From Tistrella mobilis (GTDB lineage: Bacteria; Pseudomonadota; Alphaproteobacteria; Tistrellales; Tistrellaceae), in assembly GCF_041468085.1 (NCBI RefSeq), contig NZ_CP121015.1, positions 310,001 to 374,000 of the forward strand: DNA of 64,000 bases, given 5' to 3'. Position 1 is the stretch's first letter, and each line of letters begins with the position of its first letter. The position numbers were made by a program, and so were the translations under genes. The notes below the pieces were generated by a model. The model saw only the letters and a list, made by a program, of their open reading frames with translations. It ran no database searches and had not been told where the DNA came from. Below are positions 41,336-49,342 of this stretch, one piece after another.

Positions 41336-42832
41336 TCAGCCGCGCGGCGCCAGCATCCGGAAAGCCTCGTCCAGAAGATGCGGCGTGTGCTGGCCGGCGG
41401 CACCCGCCCGCGCGCGGGCGAAGTAGTCATTCAGCGCCGGGCGGAAGCCGGGATGGGCGCAGTTGTCGATGATCACCCGTGCCCGCTGCTTGGGCGACAG
41501 GCCGCGCAGATCCGCCAGCCCCTGTTCGGTGACGATCACCTGAACATCGTGTTCAGTATGGTCGACATGGGTCGCCATCGGCACGATCGCCGACAGCGTG
41601 CCGCCCTTGGCCGTGGACGGGGTCATGAAGATCGACAGATAGCCGTTGCGGGCGAAATCGCCCGAGCCGCCGATGCCGTTCATGATCCGGGTGCCGCGGA
41701 TATGGGTGGAGTTGACGTTGCCGTAGATATCGGCCTCGATCATGCCGTTCATGGCGATCACGCCCAGCCGGCGGATGACCTCGGGGTGGTTGGAGATTTC
41801 CTGCGGGCGCAGCACGACATGCCGCTTCAGCGCCTCGGCTTCGTCGTTGAAGATCCGGGTCGCCTCGGGGCTGAGCGACAGGCCGGTGGCCGAGGCCAGC
41901 GTCATCCTGCCAGATCGGATCAGCTCCAGCATGCCGTCCTGCAGCACCTCGGTATAGGCGGTCAGCCCCTCGAAGGGGCCCGATCCCAGCCCCGCCATCA
42001 CCGCATTGGCGACATTGCCCACGCCCGACTGCAACGGCAGCAGGCCGCGCGGCAGGCGGCCGCGGGCGATTTCGTGTTCGAAGAATTCCAGGATATGGCC
42101 GGCGATCGCCTGCGAGGTGGCATCGGGCGGGGAGAAGGCGGTGTTGCGGTCGGGGCCGTGGGTTTCCACCACCGCCACCACCTTGGCCGGATCCACCGAA
42201 AACACCGGCTGGCCGATCCGGTCGCCGGCGGCCAGGATCGGGATCGGCATGCGGTGCGGCGGCAGGCGGGTGCCGTAATAGATGTCGTGCATGCCCCGAA
42301 GCGCGGGGTTCTGCCAGGCATTGACCTCGATGATCACCTTGTCGGCCAGGTCGATCCAGGTCTTGTTGTTGCCGATGGAGGTGGAGGGCACCAGCGTGCC
42401 GTCCTCCAGAATTTCCGTCACCTCGATGACGGCCACATCCAGCTTGCCCAGAAAGCCGAACCAGACGAACTGGGCCACATGGCTCAGATGGATGTCGATA
42501 TACTCCATCCGCCCGCTATTGATCTCTTCCCGGCAGACCGGATCGGACTGATAGGGCAGGCGCAGCTCGATCCCCCTGGCCTTGGCCAGTGCGCCATCCA
42601 GCTCGGGCGCGGTCGAGGCACCGGTCCAGACCCCGATCCTGAACGGCCGGCCGGCGGCATGCTCGGCCTCGATCCGCCGCGCCAGTGCCTGGGGCACCGC
42701 CTTGGGATAGCCGGACCCGGTAAAACCGCTCATGCCGACATTGGCGCCGGGCGGCACCAGCGCCGCGGCATCATCGGCCGACATGATCTTCGAACGGAAG
42801 GCGGCGGCGCGGATGGTCTGCTCAGTGCTCAC
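41336..42832 (-). CDS. Acetyl-CoA hydrolase/transferase family (succinyl-CoA:acetate CoA-transferase type)
   Basis: 498-residue class I CoA-transferase of the Cat1/AarC group. It has G-M-S-G-F-T-G-S-G-Y-P-K-A-V-P near residue 33, V-I-E-V-T-E-I and P-S-T-S-I-G-N-N-K-T, the oxyanion loop L-Q-S-G-V-G-N-V-A-N-A-V, and I-E-A-D-I-Y-G-N-V-N-S-T. A catalytic glutamate is expected near residue 295 (Y-T-E-V). Succinyl-CoA with acetate is the usual pair. The length of ~500 and start MSTEQTIRAAAF agree with the family. It is a single gene with its own terminator, so its relation to the upstream diacid cluster is not established. Confidence 0.92.
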   Translation of the reverse strand: MSTEQTIRAAAFRSKIMSADDAAALVPPGANVGMSGFTGSGYPKAVPQALARRIEAEHAAGRPFRIGVWTGASTAPELDGALAKARGIELRLPYQSDPVCREEINSGRMEYIDIHLSHVAQFVWFGFLGKLDVAVIEVTEILEDGTLVPSTSIGNNKTWIDLADKVIIEVNAWQNPALRGMHDIYYGTRLPPHRMPIPILAAGDRIGQPVFSVDPAKVVAVVETHGPDRNTAFSPPDATSQAIAGHILEFFEHEIARGRLPRGLLPLQSGVGNVANAVMAGLGSGPFEGLTAYTEVLQDGMLELIRSGRMTLASATGLSLSPEATRIFNDEAEALKRHVVLRPQEISNHPEVIRRLGVIAMNGMIEADIYGNVNSTHIRGTRIMNGIGGSGDFARNGYLSIFMTPSTAKGGTLSAIVPMATHVDHTEHDVQVIVTEQGLADLRGLSPKQRARVIIDNCAHPGFRPALNDYFARARAGAAGQHTPHLLDEAFRMLAPRG

Positions 42833-42979
42833 GGGTATTGTCCGTCTGCGGGTGGGGCGAATTCCGCAGAACGGTATATCAACCGGGGGAACCCCGGTCC
42901 ATGGTCGTTATGCCGCAGGGTCGGTACGCCAGCCGCACCGCCTTCGCACCCGCCGCCCCGGTAAGACATGACACCCGGA

Positions 42980-43363
42980 TCACTCCGTCGCCCGGCATTG
43001 CACGGCCGCACGGCGGTCGGCCGTCCAGGTGGCATCACGGCCCTTGCCGCGGAGTTCGTGCCGGGGAGTGGCATACCAGATGCCCGAAGCCGCGACCTTC
43101 TGCGGCAGGACCAGAGGCGCGCCGTCGCCGGCGGACACGACCGCGCGGCTGTCCTCAAGCGTCGGCCCGTTCATGAAGCGCACGTTGAGACGGGCACCAT
43201 CATCGCACACATAAGTCGTCGTGTAGATGCTGTGTGCATCTTTAGAGGGTTCGCTCGCCACCAGCGGCAGAGGTGGCGGCAGGTCGCGTTCAGCAGCACA
43301 ACCGGCAGTCATACCGATCAGAATGACGAGCAGGGCCGAGCGGCCGCAGATCAGGGATGACAT
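42980..43363 (-). CDS. MliC-like lipoprotein 1
   Basis: 127-residue secreted lipoprotein. The signal peptide L-L-V-I-L-I-G-M ends in the lipobox T-A-G-C at about residue 22. The mature domain begins T-Y-V-C-D-D-G-A-R-L-N-V-R-F, then G-A-P-L-V-L-P, and the closing V-Q-C forms a probable disulfide with the first cysteine. This is the membrane-bound lysozyme-inhibitor (MliC) pattern, in which the beta-barrel blocks C-type lysozyme at the outer membrane. The start at 43363 is chosen because it opens the signal peptide. A second, related gene is 105 bp upstream. Confidence 0.78.
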   Translation of the reverse strand: MSSLICGRSALLVILIGMTAGCAAERDLPPPLPLVASEPSKDAHSIYTTTYVCDDGARLNVRFMNGPTLEDSRAVVSAGDGAPLVLPQKVAASGIWYATPRHELRGKGRDATWTADRRAAVQCRATE

Positions 43364-43467
43364 GAACGGAAGCCTCTTTTGCGATCCCCGGTCAGCAGAC
43401 CCGGTCCGGGGCACGGACGCAGGCGCAGCCCTGAAATGCTCACCGAGATGGATCGATCGCGGGATGA

Positions 43468-43782
43468 TCAGGCCGCAGTGCAGTCGGTCACCCGCCCCGC
43501 GACCATCCAGGCCGCCCCCTTGCCCCTGAGCAGCAGGGCGTTGCGGTTGGTCTCATAGCGGCCGGCCTCCACCGCCGGCAGGATCAGCGCTTCGCCGTCA
43601 CTGGTGCGGATGACGGCATGATCGGGTTCATAGCGAACCTTCAGAGCCGAGCCGTCGGCGCAGGTGAATTGCGCCGACCATGGGCCGGACATCTGCGCGA
43701 AAGAGGATGTGTCGGAACGGCCCCCTCCGCAGCCGGCCAGAAGAATACAGGACGTGACGGCGAAGACGGTGGTCCTGAGCAC
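43468..43782 (-). CDS. MliC-like lipoprotein 2
   Basis: 104-residue lipoprotein. The signal is V-F-A-V-T-S-C-I-L-L-A-G-C with a lipobox L-A-G-C near residue 18. The mature part has F-T-C-A-D-G-S-A-L-K-V-R-Y, D-G-E-A-L-I-L-P-A-V and a final cysteine in V-T-D-C. The GTG at 43782 is preferred because GGAGG stands six bases before it; a TTG two codons earlier overlaps that site. It appears to be a diverged tandem duplicate of the gene at 42980. Lysozyme inhibition is inferred from the family. Confidence 0.76.
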   Translation of the reverse strand: MLRTTVFAVTSCILLAGCGGGRSDTSSFAQMSGPWSAQFTCADGSALKVRYEPDHAVIRTSDGEALILPAVEAGRYETNRNALLLRGKGAAWMVAGRVTDCTAA

Positions 43783-43885
43783 GGACAACCTCCGATCAGC
43801 GGTGGGAGAAGCATAGGGACCCCACCAGCAAAACGGTTTTCCGCCGCCACCGCCAGCATCCTTTACGGGAAAGAAACGTGACAGA

Positions 43886-44989
43886 TCAATAAAGCGTGCC
43901 GAGCGCCTCCCGCGTGAAGGCCTGAAGTTCGGTCGTGCGGCCGTCGCGGATCTTGGCGACCCAGTCCGGATCCTTCAGCAGCGCCCGGCCGACCGCGACC
44001 AGATCGAACTCGTCGCGCTCGAAACGTTCGACCAGCCCGTCGAGGGAGGCAGGCTCCGAGCCCTCGCCGCGGAAGGCGGCGACGAATTCGCCCGAGAGGC
44101 CGACGGAACCCACGGTGATGGTGGGTTTGCCGGTCAGCTTGCGTGCCCAGCCGGCGAAATTCAGGTCGGAGCCTTCGAATTCCGGCTCCCAGAAACGGCG
44201 CTGCGAGCAGTGGAAGACATCGGCGCCGGCATCGGCCATCGGCTCCAGCCAGGCGGCCATCTCGTCGGGGGTGGCGGCAAGACGCGCGGTGAAATCCTGC
44301 TGCTTCCACTGCGACAGGCGGATGATCACCGGATAATCGGGGCCGACCGCGGCGCGCACCGCCTTCAGGATCTCGACCGCAAAACGGCTGCGCTCAGGCA
44401 GCGTGGCGCCGCCCCAGCCGTCGCTGCGCTCGTTGGTGCCCGACCAGAAGAACTGGTCGATCAGATAGCCATGGGCGCCGTGCAGTTCGATCGCATCGAA
44501 GCCCAGGCGCTGCGCATCGGCGGCGGCCTGCGCGAAGGCCGCGATGGTGTCGGCGATCGCCGCCTCGGTCATCGGCTCGGTGAAGCGCTTGCCGGGGGAA
44601 GACAGGCCCGAGGGGCTGTCGATCGGCCCGGGGGCCTTCCAGTCGGTCATCGGGTTGCGGGCCGAGCCCACATGCCAGAGCTGCGGCGCCATCAACCCGC
44701 CCGCGGCATGGACCTCGTCGATCACCCGCTTCCAGCCGGCCAGCTCTGCCTCACCCCAGAAGCGCGGCACGTTGGGATCGTTGAGCGAGGCCGGCCGGGC
44801 GACGCCGGTGCCTTCCGAAATGATCAACCCCACCCCGCCTTCGGCGCGACGGCGGTAATAGGCCGCCACATCCTCGTTGACGATGCCGCCCGGCGAGAAG
44901 GACCGGGTCATCGGCGCCATGACGATGCGGTTGGGCAGATGCAGGGGCCCCAGATCGAAGGGGCGGAACAGGATTTCGGTATCGGCCAT
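43886..44989 (-). CDS. Old yellow enzyme family NAD(P)H:flavin oxidoreductase
   Basis: 367-residue FMN-dependent ene-reductase. It carries N-R-I-V-M-A-P-M-T-R-S at the N-terminus, Q-L-W-H-V-G-S-A near residue 100, the catalytic pair region E-L-H-G-A-H-G-Y-L-I-D-Q-F-F at about 180, and G-S-V-G-L and V-A-V-G-R-A-L-L phosphate-binding segments. Enzymes of this family reduce activated C=C bonds. The start at 44989 is MADTEILFRPFDLG. It is followed upstream by an enoyl-CoA hydratase on the same strand, 56 bp away. Confidence 0.93.
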   Translation of the reverse strand: MADTEILFRPFDLGPLHLPNRIVMAPMTRSFSPGGIVNEDVAAYYRRRAEGGVGLIISEGTGVARPASLNDPNVPRFWGEAELAGWKRVIDEVHAAGGLMAPQLWHVGSARNPMTDWKAPGPIDSPSGLSSPGKRFTEPMTEAAIADTIAAFAQAAADAQRLGFDAIELHGAHGYLIDQFFWSGTNERSDGWGGATLPERSRFAVEILKAVRAAVGPDYPVIIRLSQWKQQDFTARLAATPDEMAAWLEPMADAGADVFHCSQRRFWEPEFEGSDLNFAGWARKLTGKPTITVGSVGLSGEFVAAFRGEGSEPASLDGLVERFERDEFDLVAVGRALLKDPDWVAKIRDGRTTELQAFTREALGTLY

Positions 44990-45045
44990 CGGGCGGGCGT
45001 CGCTCTTGTCTGAGGTGAGGCGTGAGGCGTAAGGCGGCGAGCGGA

Positions 45046-45933
45046 TCAGCGAAACCGGGGATCTGGCCACCAGGGATAGAAATCGGGCATGTCGGTGGAG
45101 ACCTTCGCCGGGAAGGCGGCGGGGCGCTTTTCCAGGAAGGCGGTCACGCCCTCGGTCACGTCTTCCGTCTTGCCGCGCGAAACGATGGCGCGGCTGTCGA
45201 CGCGGTGCGCCTCCATCGGATGATCGGCGGTGTGCAGACGCCACATCATCTGGCGGGCCAGCGCCACCGAAACCGGGGCGGTGTTGTCGGCAATCTCGCG
45301 CGCCAGCGCGCGGGCGGCGGGCATCAGATCGTCGGGCGCGTGCAGCGAGCGCACCAGCCCGCGGCTCAGCGCCTCGTCGGCACCGAAGACCCGGCCGGTA
45401 TAAACCCATTCCAGCGCGGTCTGCATGCCGACCAGCCGGGGCAGGAACCAGGACGAGCACGCCTCGGGCGTGATGCCGCGGCGGGCGAAGACGAAGCCGA
45501 AACGCGCGGCGGTCGAGGCAAGCCGGATGTCCATGGCCAGCTGCATGGTGGCGCCCACGCCCACCGCGGCGCCGTTCACCGCCGAGATGACCGGTTTCAG
45601 GCTGTCATAGATGCGCAGCGTCACCTGGCCGCCGCCATCGCGATGCACGCCGGCGATCTGGTTCTTGCGCCCGGCATGGCGATCGAAATCGAAGGTATCG
45701 CCGCCGCTGTCCAGATCGGCACCGGCACAGAAAGCCCGGCCCGATCCGGTCACGATCACCGCCCGCACATCGTCGTCGGCATCGGTCACGTCGAAGAGGT
45801 GCAGCAGGTCGTACATCATGGCCGAGGTGAAGGTGTTCATCTTCTCGGGCCGGTTAAAGGTCGCGATCGCGACCCCGTCCTCGACCGCATAATCGAGGGT
45901 CCGGAACTCGGGCAGCTTCGGCGAAGCGGACAT
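45046..45933 (-). CDS. Enoyl-CoA hydratase/isomerase family protein
   Basis: 295-residue crotonase-fold protein. It has A-I-A-T-F-N-R-P-E-K-M-N-T-F, then F-C-A-G-A-D-L-D, V-N-G-A-A-V-G-V-G-A-T-M, and G-I-T-P-E-A-C-S-S-W, where the E is one catalytic residue. The expected second glutamate appears in the conserved position before A-C-S-S. The start at 45933 is preceded by GGAGG at 10 bases; an ATG 13 codons upstream is less suitable. It faces away from the acyl-CoA ligase across a 277-bp gap and probably works on its product. Confidence 0.92.
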   Translation of the reverse strand: MSASPKLPEFRTLDYAVEDGVAIATFNRPEKMNTFTSAMMYDLLHLFDVTDADDDVRAVIVTGSGRAFCAGADLDSGGDTFDFDRHAGRKNQIAGVHRDGGGQVTLRIYDSLKPVISAVNGAAVGVGATMQLAMDIRLASTAARFGFVFARRGITPEACSSWFLPRLVGMQTALEWVYTGRVFGADEALSRGLVRSLHAPDDLMPAARALAREIADNTAPVSVALARQMMWRLHTADHPMEAHRVDSRAIVSRGKTEDVTEGVTAFLEKRPAAFPAKVSTDMPDFYPWWPDPRFR

Positions 45934-46010
45934 CGGGCGCAATCCTCCGGTCTGTTTCTTGTCGTGGCGCATATCCTCGCCCGCGACGCCGGCCGCGGCA
46001 ACATAATTCG

Positions 46011-46020
46011 AACGGTCGTT
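46011..46020. promoter_or_regulatory. Candidate TetR-type operator
   Basis: AACGGTCGTT is a short inverted repeat (AACG/CGTT, 2-bp centre) within TTCGAACGGTCGTTTCA in the divergent gap between the enoyl-CoA hydratase and the acyl-CoA ligase. TetR-family fatty-acid regulators often bind sites of this kind. No TetR gene is in the window. Confidence 0.35.
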
Positions 46021-46210
46021 TCATGGCCGCGGAGCGGAGCAGACCCCGCAGCCCGCGCCCCCCGACCAAGGTCCATATGACGCAACAGATCGCGTGGCGT
46101 GACCCGAACGGCCATTGCCGACTGGGGGCCCGGTGCATACCTTCGGCCGGAACGTCACGCTGCGGAACAAGCGGCGGACCGTCACTCGTGAACCGGGGGA
46201 GACATAACCG

Positions 46211-47857
46211 ATGACCCAGTCCTGGGCCGATGCGGCTGCGGGCTTCGATTTCGAAGCGATGCTGCGCCAGTCGCTGGCCGGCGATCTTGCCGCGATGAAT
46301 GCCTGCGTGGAATGCTGCGACGCCCATGCCGCCGCAGATCCCGACCGCGTGGCGCTGCGCTATGAAAGCCGCGATGGTCATGGCGGCACCATGACCTTCG
46401 GTGCGCTGAAGGAGGCCGCCGGCCGCTTCGCCAATCTGCTGGCGGCGCATGGCATCGGTGCCGGCGACCGGGTGGGCGGGCTGCTGCCGCGGGTGCCGGA
46501 ACTGCTGGTCACCATTCTGGGCACCTGGCGGGCGGGTGCGGTTTATCAGCCGCTGTTCACCGCCTTCGGCCCCAAGGCCATCGAGCACCGCACGGCCACC
46601 GCCGGCACGAAGCTGATCGTCACCGACGCCCAGAACCGCGACAAGCTGAACGAGCTGAGCGTGCCCGCGACCATCGCGGTCATCCGCGGCGGCGCCGGCG
46701 CCGGCGATCTGGATTTCGACGCGGAACTCGCCGCACAGAGCCCGGATTTCGCGCCGGTCATGCGCCAGGGCGAAGATCCCTTCCTGATCATGTTCACCTC
46801 GGGCACCACCGGCCCGGCCAAGCCGGTGATGGTGCCGCTGCGCGCGATCGCCGCCTTCAAGGGCTATATGCAGCTGGCGGTGGGGCTGCGCGCCGACGAC
46901 GTGTTCTGGAACATCGCCGATCCGGGCTGGGCCTATGGCCTGTATTACGCCGTCACCGGCCCGCTCTCGCTCGGCATCGCCACCACCTTCTATGACGGGC
47001 CGTTCACGGCCGAGAGCACCTATGGGCTGATCGCGAAGCTGGGCGTCACCAATCTGGCTGGCGCCCCCACCGCCTATCGCCTGCTGCTGGCGGCGGGGCC
47101 AGAGCTGGCGGCACCGGTGAAGGGCCGGCTGCGCGCCGTCTCCAGCGCCGGCGAGCCGCTGAACCCCGAGGTGATCCGCTGGTTCGCCGAACATCTGGGC
47201 ACGGTGATCCACGATCATTACGGCCAGACCGAACTCGGCATGGTGCTGTGCAACCATCATGATCTGGACCATCCGGTCCAGGCCGGCGCCGCGGGCTTCG
47301 CCGTGCCCGGCCACCGCATCGTGGTGGTGGACGAAGACACGCTGGAAGAACTGCCCGTGGGCCAGCCCGGCATCCTGGCGGTCGACCGCGAAAACTCGCC
47401 GCAATTCTGGTTCCAGGGCTATTGGAACATGCCGACCAGGTCGCTGCGCGGCCGCTATTACCTGTCAGGTGATACGGTGGAGCTGAACGAAGACGGCAGC
47501 ATCGCCTTCGTCGGCCGGTCGGACGACGTCATCACCTCGTCGGGCTATCGCATCGGGCCCTTCGATGTGGAAAGCGCGCTGATCGAGCACAAGGCGGTGG
47601 TGGAGACCGCCGTGGTCGGCAAGCCCGATCCGGAACGCACCGAGATCGTGAAAGCCTTCGTGGTGCTGAAGCCGGCTTACGAGCCGACGCCCGAGCTTGC
47701 CGAGGAACTGCGCCGCCATGTCCGCGCCCGGCTGTCGGCCCATGCCTATCCGCGCGAGATCGAATTCGTCGACGAGCTGCCCAAAACGCCGAGCGGCAAG
47801 CTGCAGCGCTTCATCCTGCGCAACCAGGAAAAGGCGAAGGCGGAGGCCGGCGCCTGA
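46211..47857 (+). CDS. AMP-dependent acyl-CoA synthetase (acetyl-CoA synthetase-like)
   Basis: 548-residue ligase. The P-loop F-T-S-G-T-T-G-P-A-K-P-V lies near residue 200, Y-G-Q-T-E-L-G at about 337, then Y-L-S-G-D-T-V, the hinge G-R-S-D-D-V-I-T-S-S-G-Y-R-I-G, and T-P-S-G-K-L-Q with the catalytic lysine. The W-N-I-A-D-P-G-W-A-Y-G motif marks acetyl/acyl-CoA synthetases of the medium-chain or propionyl group. GGGGAG stands before the ATG. It is monocistronic, bounded on the right by a strong hairpin. Confidence 0.92.
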   Translation: MTQSWADAAAGFDFEAMLRQSLAGDLAAMNACVECCDAHAAADPDRVALRYESRDGHGGTMTFGALKEAAGRFANLLAAHGIGAGDRVGGLLPRVPELLVTILGTWRAGAVYQPLFTAFGPKAIEHRTATAGTKLIVTDAQNRDKLNELSVPATIAVIRGGAGAGDLDFDAELAAQSPDFAPVMRQGEDPFLIMFTSGTTGPAKPVMVPLRAIAAFKGYMQLAVGLRADDVFWNIADPGWAYGLYYAVTGPLSLGIATTFYDGPFTAESTYGLIAKLGVTNLAGAPTAYRLLLAAGPELAAPVKGRLRAVSSAGEPLNPEVIRWFAEHLGTVIHDHYGQTELGMVLCNHHDLDHPVQAGAAGFAVPGHRIVVVDEDTLEELPVGQPGILAVDRENSPQFWFQGYWNMPTRSLRGRYYLSGDTVELNEDGSIAFVGRSDDVITSSGYRIGPFDVESALIEHKAVVETAVVGKPDPERTEIVKAFVVLKPAYEPTPELAEELRRHVRARLSAHAYPREIEFVDELPKTPSGKLQRFILRNQEKAKAEAGA

Positions 47858-47879
47858 CGGCAGCGTCGCATCCATGACC

Positions 47880-47910
47880 CGGCCCGGCTCCTTATTCAGG
47901 GGCCGGGCCG
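47880..47910. terminator. Bidirectional terminator between acyl-CoA synthetase and peroxiredoxin
   Basis: A 12-bp stem (CGGCCCGGCTCC with GGGGCCGGGCCG, one G-T pair) encloses TTATTCA in the convergent gap. It is followed by a 14-bp sequence CGCTTCCGTTCAGA that is repeated once, at 47909 and 47924. Confidence 0.8.
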
Positions 47911-47932
47911 CTTCCGTTCAGACCGCTTCCGT

Positions 47933-48472
47933 TCAGAGCGCGCCCTGATACTCGCCCCGGGCCGGATAATCGGCCTTGATCACGAAATCGAGTGCCGCCA
48001 GCAGTTCTTTCGCCGGCGGCCGGGCGAAGGGCATGGTCTGGACCGACATGTAATAGAGCGTGCCGTCGGCGCGGACCAGGAACAGGCCCGGTTCCGAGAA
48101 CAGCGCCGGTTCCTCGATGCCGATCGAGGTGGTGCCGCGGCCGGCGGAGATATAGAGCCCCCAGGCCCGGGCGGTGGCAAGGTCCAGCCCATGGCCCAGA
48201 CGCAGGGCCGAAACGCCCGCGCGTTCGGCCATCTGCCGGGCGCGATCGGCATCATCGGACGAGATCGCGATCAGCTCCACCCCGCGGGCGGCGAAATCGG
48301 GCACCAGCCGCTCCAGCTCTTTCAGCTGGGTGATGCAGATCGGGCAGTGCAGGCCGCGATAGAAGGCGATCAGGGTCATGCGCTCCGGCCGGGCGGTGGC
48401 GATGTCGAAACGGCCATGGGCCAGCGTGTCGACGGCCAGCGCCGGCACCGGCGCGCGGGGGGTGAGCGGCAT
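47933..48472 (-). CDS. Peroxiredoxin-like AhpC/TSA family protein
   Basis: 179-residue thioredoxin-fold protein. The segment L-I-A-F-Y-R-G-L-H-C-P-I-C-I-T-Q-L has a C-x-x-C in place of the single peroxidatic Cys, with the conserved Y-R-G-x-x-C-P-x-C pattern of the peroxiredoxin-like family. V-E-L-I-A-I-S-S-D-D follows. The start at 48472 is preceded by AAGGAG. It faces an AraC regulator gene across a 66-bp gap. Confidence 0.9.
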   Translation of the reverse strand: MPLTPRAPVPALAVDTLAHGRFDIATARPERMTLIAFYRGLHCPICITQLKELERLVPDFAARGVELIAISSDDADRARQMAERAGVSALRLGHGLDLATARAWGLYISAGRGTTSIGIEEPALFSEPGLFLVRADGTLYYMSVQTMPFARPPAKELLAALDFVIKADYPARGEYQGAL

Positions 48473-48538
48473 GGGGCAATCTCCTTGGATGGACAGGATG
48501 TCTTGACGAGGTGAAATCATCCTTCCAGAATTCAGGAC

Positions 48539-49342
48539 ATGAATGGTCCTGAAAATCTGACCCAAAGTCTGAAAGACACCACAGCCGCGGGCGCCCTGCG
48601 CATCGACCGGCTGTCGGCCTTTCTGCGGCGCTTTCCGCTGCGGGTCACGGCGCTGCGCGACGGTGGCCGGCCGGGCCCCGCGGCACAGTTCGCGCTGGCC
48701 GGCGACGCCGCCGCACCGGTGGCGCTGTTCGATGCCGCGGATATCGGCCCCGCCCTCGCCGATCGCCCCGCATTGCTGCTGGCCGAAATTGCCTTCGGCA
48801 GCGCCGGCAATCCGCTGCTGGCCGCCCTCGATCACACGATCGAGCTGCCGGCCGGCCATGATCCGCGGCTGGCGGCGGTTCTGGGCGCCCTGATCGCCGA
48901 ATGGCAGGACCCCCATTGCGGGGCCGTCGGCATGATCGAGCGGCTGATCGAAGCCGCGGTCATCCGGCTGCTGCGCACCGCGGTCGCCGACGGCGCCACT
49001 GCCCCGGGCCTGCTCGCCGGCCTGTCCCACCCCCGCCTGCATCGCACGCTCGCGGCCCTGCACGAGGCGCCGGAGCGGGTCTGGCGGGTGGAAGAGATGG
49101 CGGAGATCGCCGGCATGTCGCGCAGCGCCTTCATGGCGGCCTTCCGCGCCGTGCTCGGCACCAGCCCCGCCGCCTGGCTGACGGCCTGGCGGCTGGCCGA
49201 GGCCCGCCGCCATCTGGATGCCGGCCATACGGTAAAGGAAGCCGCGCGCCTGGTCGGCTTCGGCAGCGCCGAGGCTCTGGCCCATGCCCATCGCCGCCGG
49301 ATGGGACGCGCCGCGCCGCCGCTCAGCCGCCGGCCAGGCTGA
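48539..49342 (+). CDS. AraC-family transcriptional regulator (cupin_6-type N-terminus)
   Basis: 267-residue regulator. The C-terminal double helix-turn-helix (about residues 160-262) holds W-R-V-E-E-M-A-E-I-A-G-M-S-R-S-A-F and A-R-L-V-G-F-G-S-A-E-A-L-A-H-A. The N-terminal 130 residues resemble the AraC-binding cupin of stress-responsive members. ATG 48539 lies in an inverted repeat (AGGAC-ATGAATG-GTCCT) that may be its own operator. It is divergent from the peroxiredoxin gene, its likely target. The last 20 bases overlap the 3' end of the OGT-like gene. Confidence 0.9.
   Translation: MNGPENLTQSLKDTTAAGALRIDRLSAFLRRFPLRVTALRDGGRPGPAAQFALAGDAAAPVALFDAADIGPALADRPALLLAEIAFGSAGNPLLAALDHTIELPAGHDPRLAAVLGALIAEWQDPHCGAVGMIERLIEAAVIRLLRTAVADGATAPGLLAGLSHPRLHRTLAALHEAPERVWRVEEMAEIAGMSRSAFMAAFRAVLGTSPAAWLTAWRLAEARRHLDAGHTVKEAARLVGFGSAEALAHAHRRRMGRAAPPLSRRPG

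Noticed and set aside
42882-42898. ACCGGGG/CCCCGGT hairpin before the CoA-transferase gene
   Set aside because: Seven-bp stem with a 3-base loop and no T-tract, in the promoter region. It is likely chance in GC-rich DNA.
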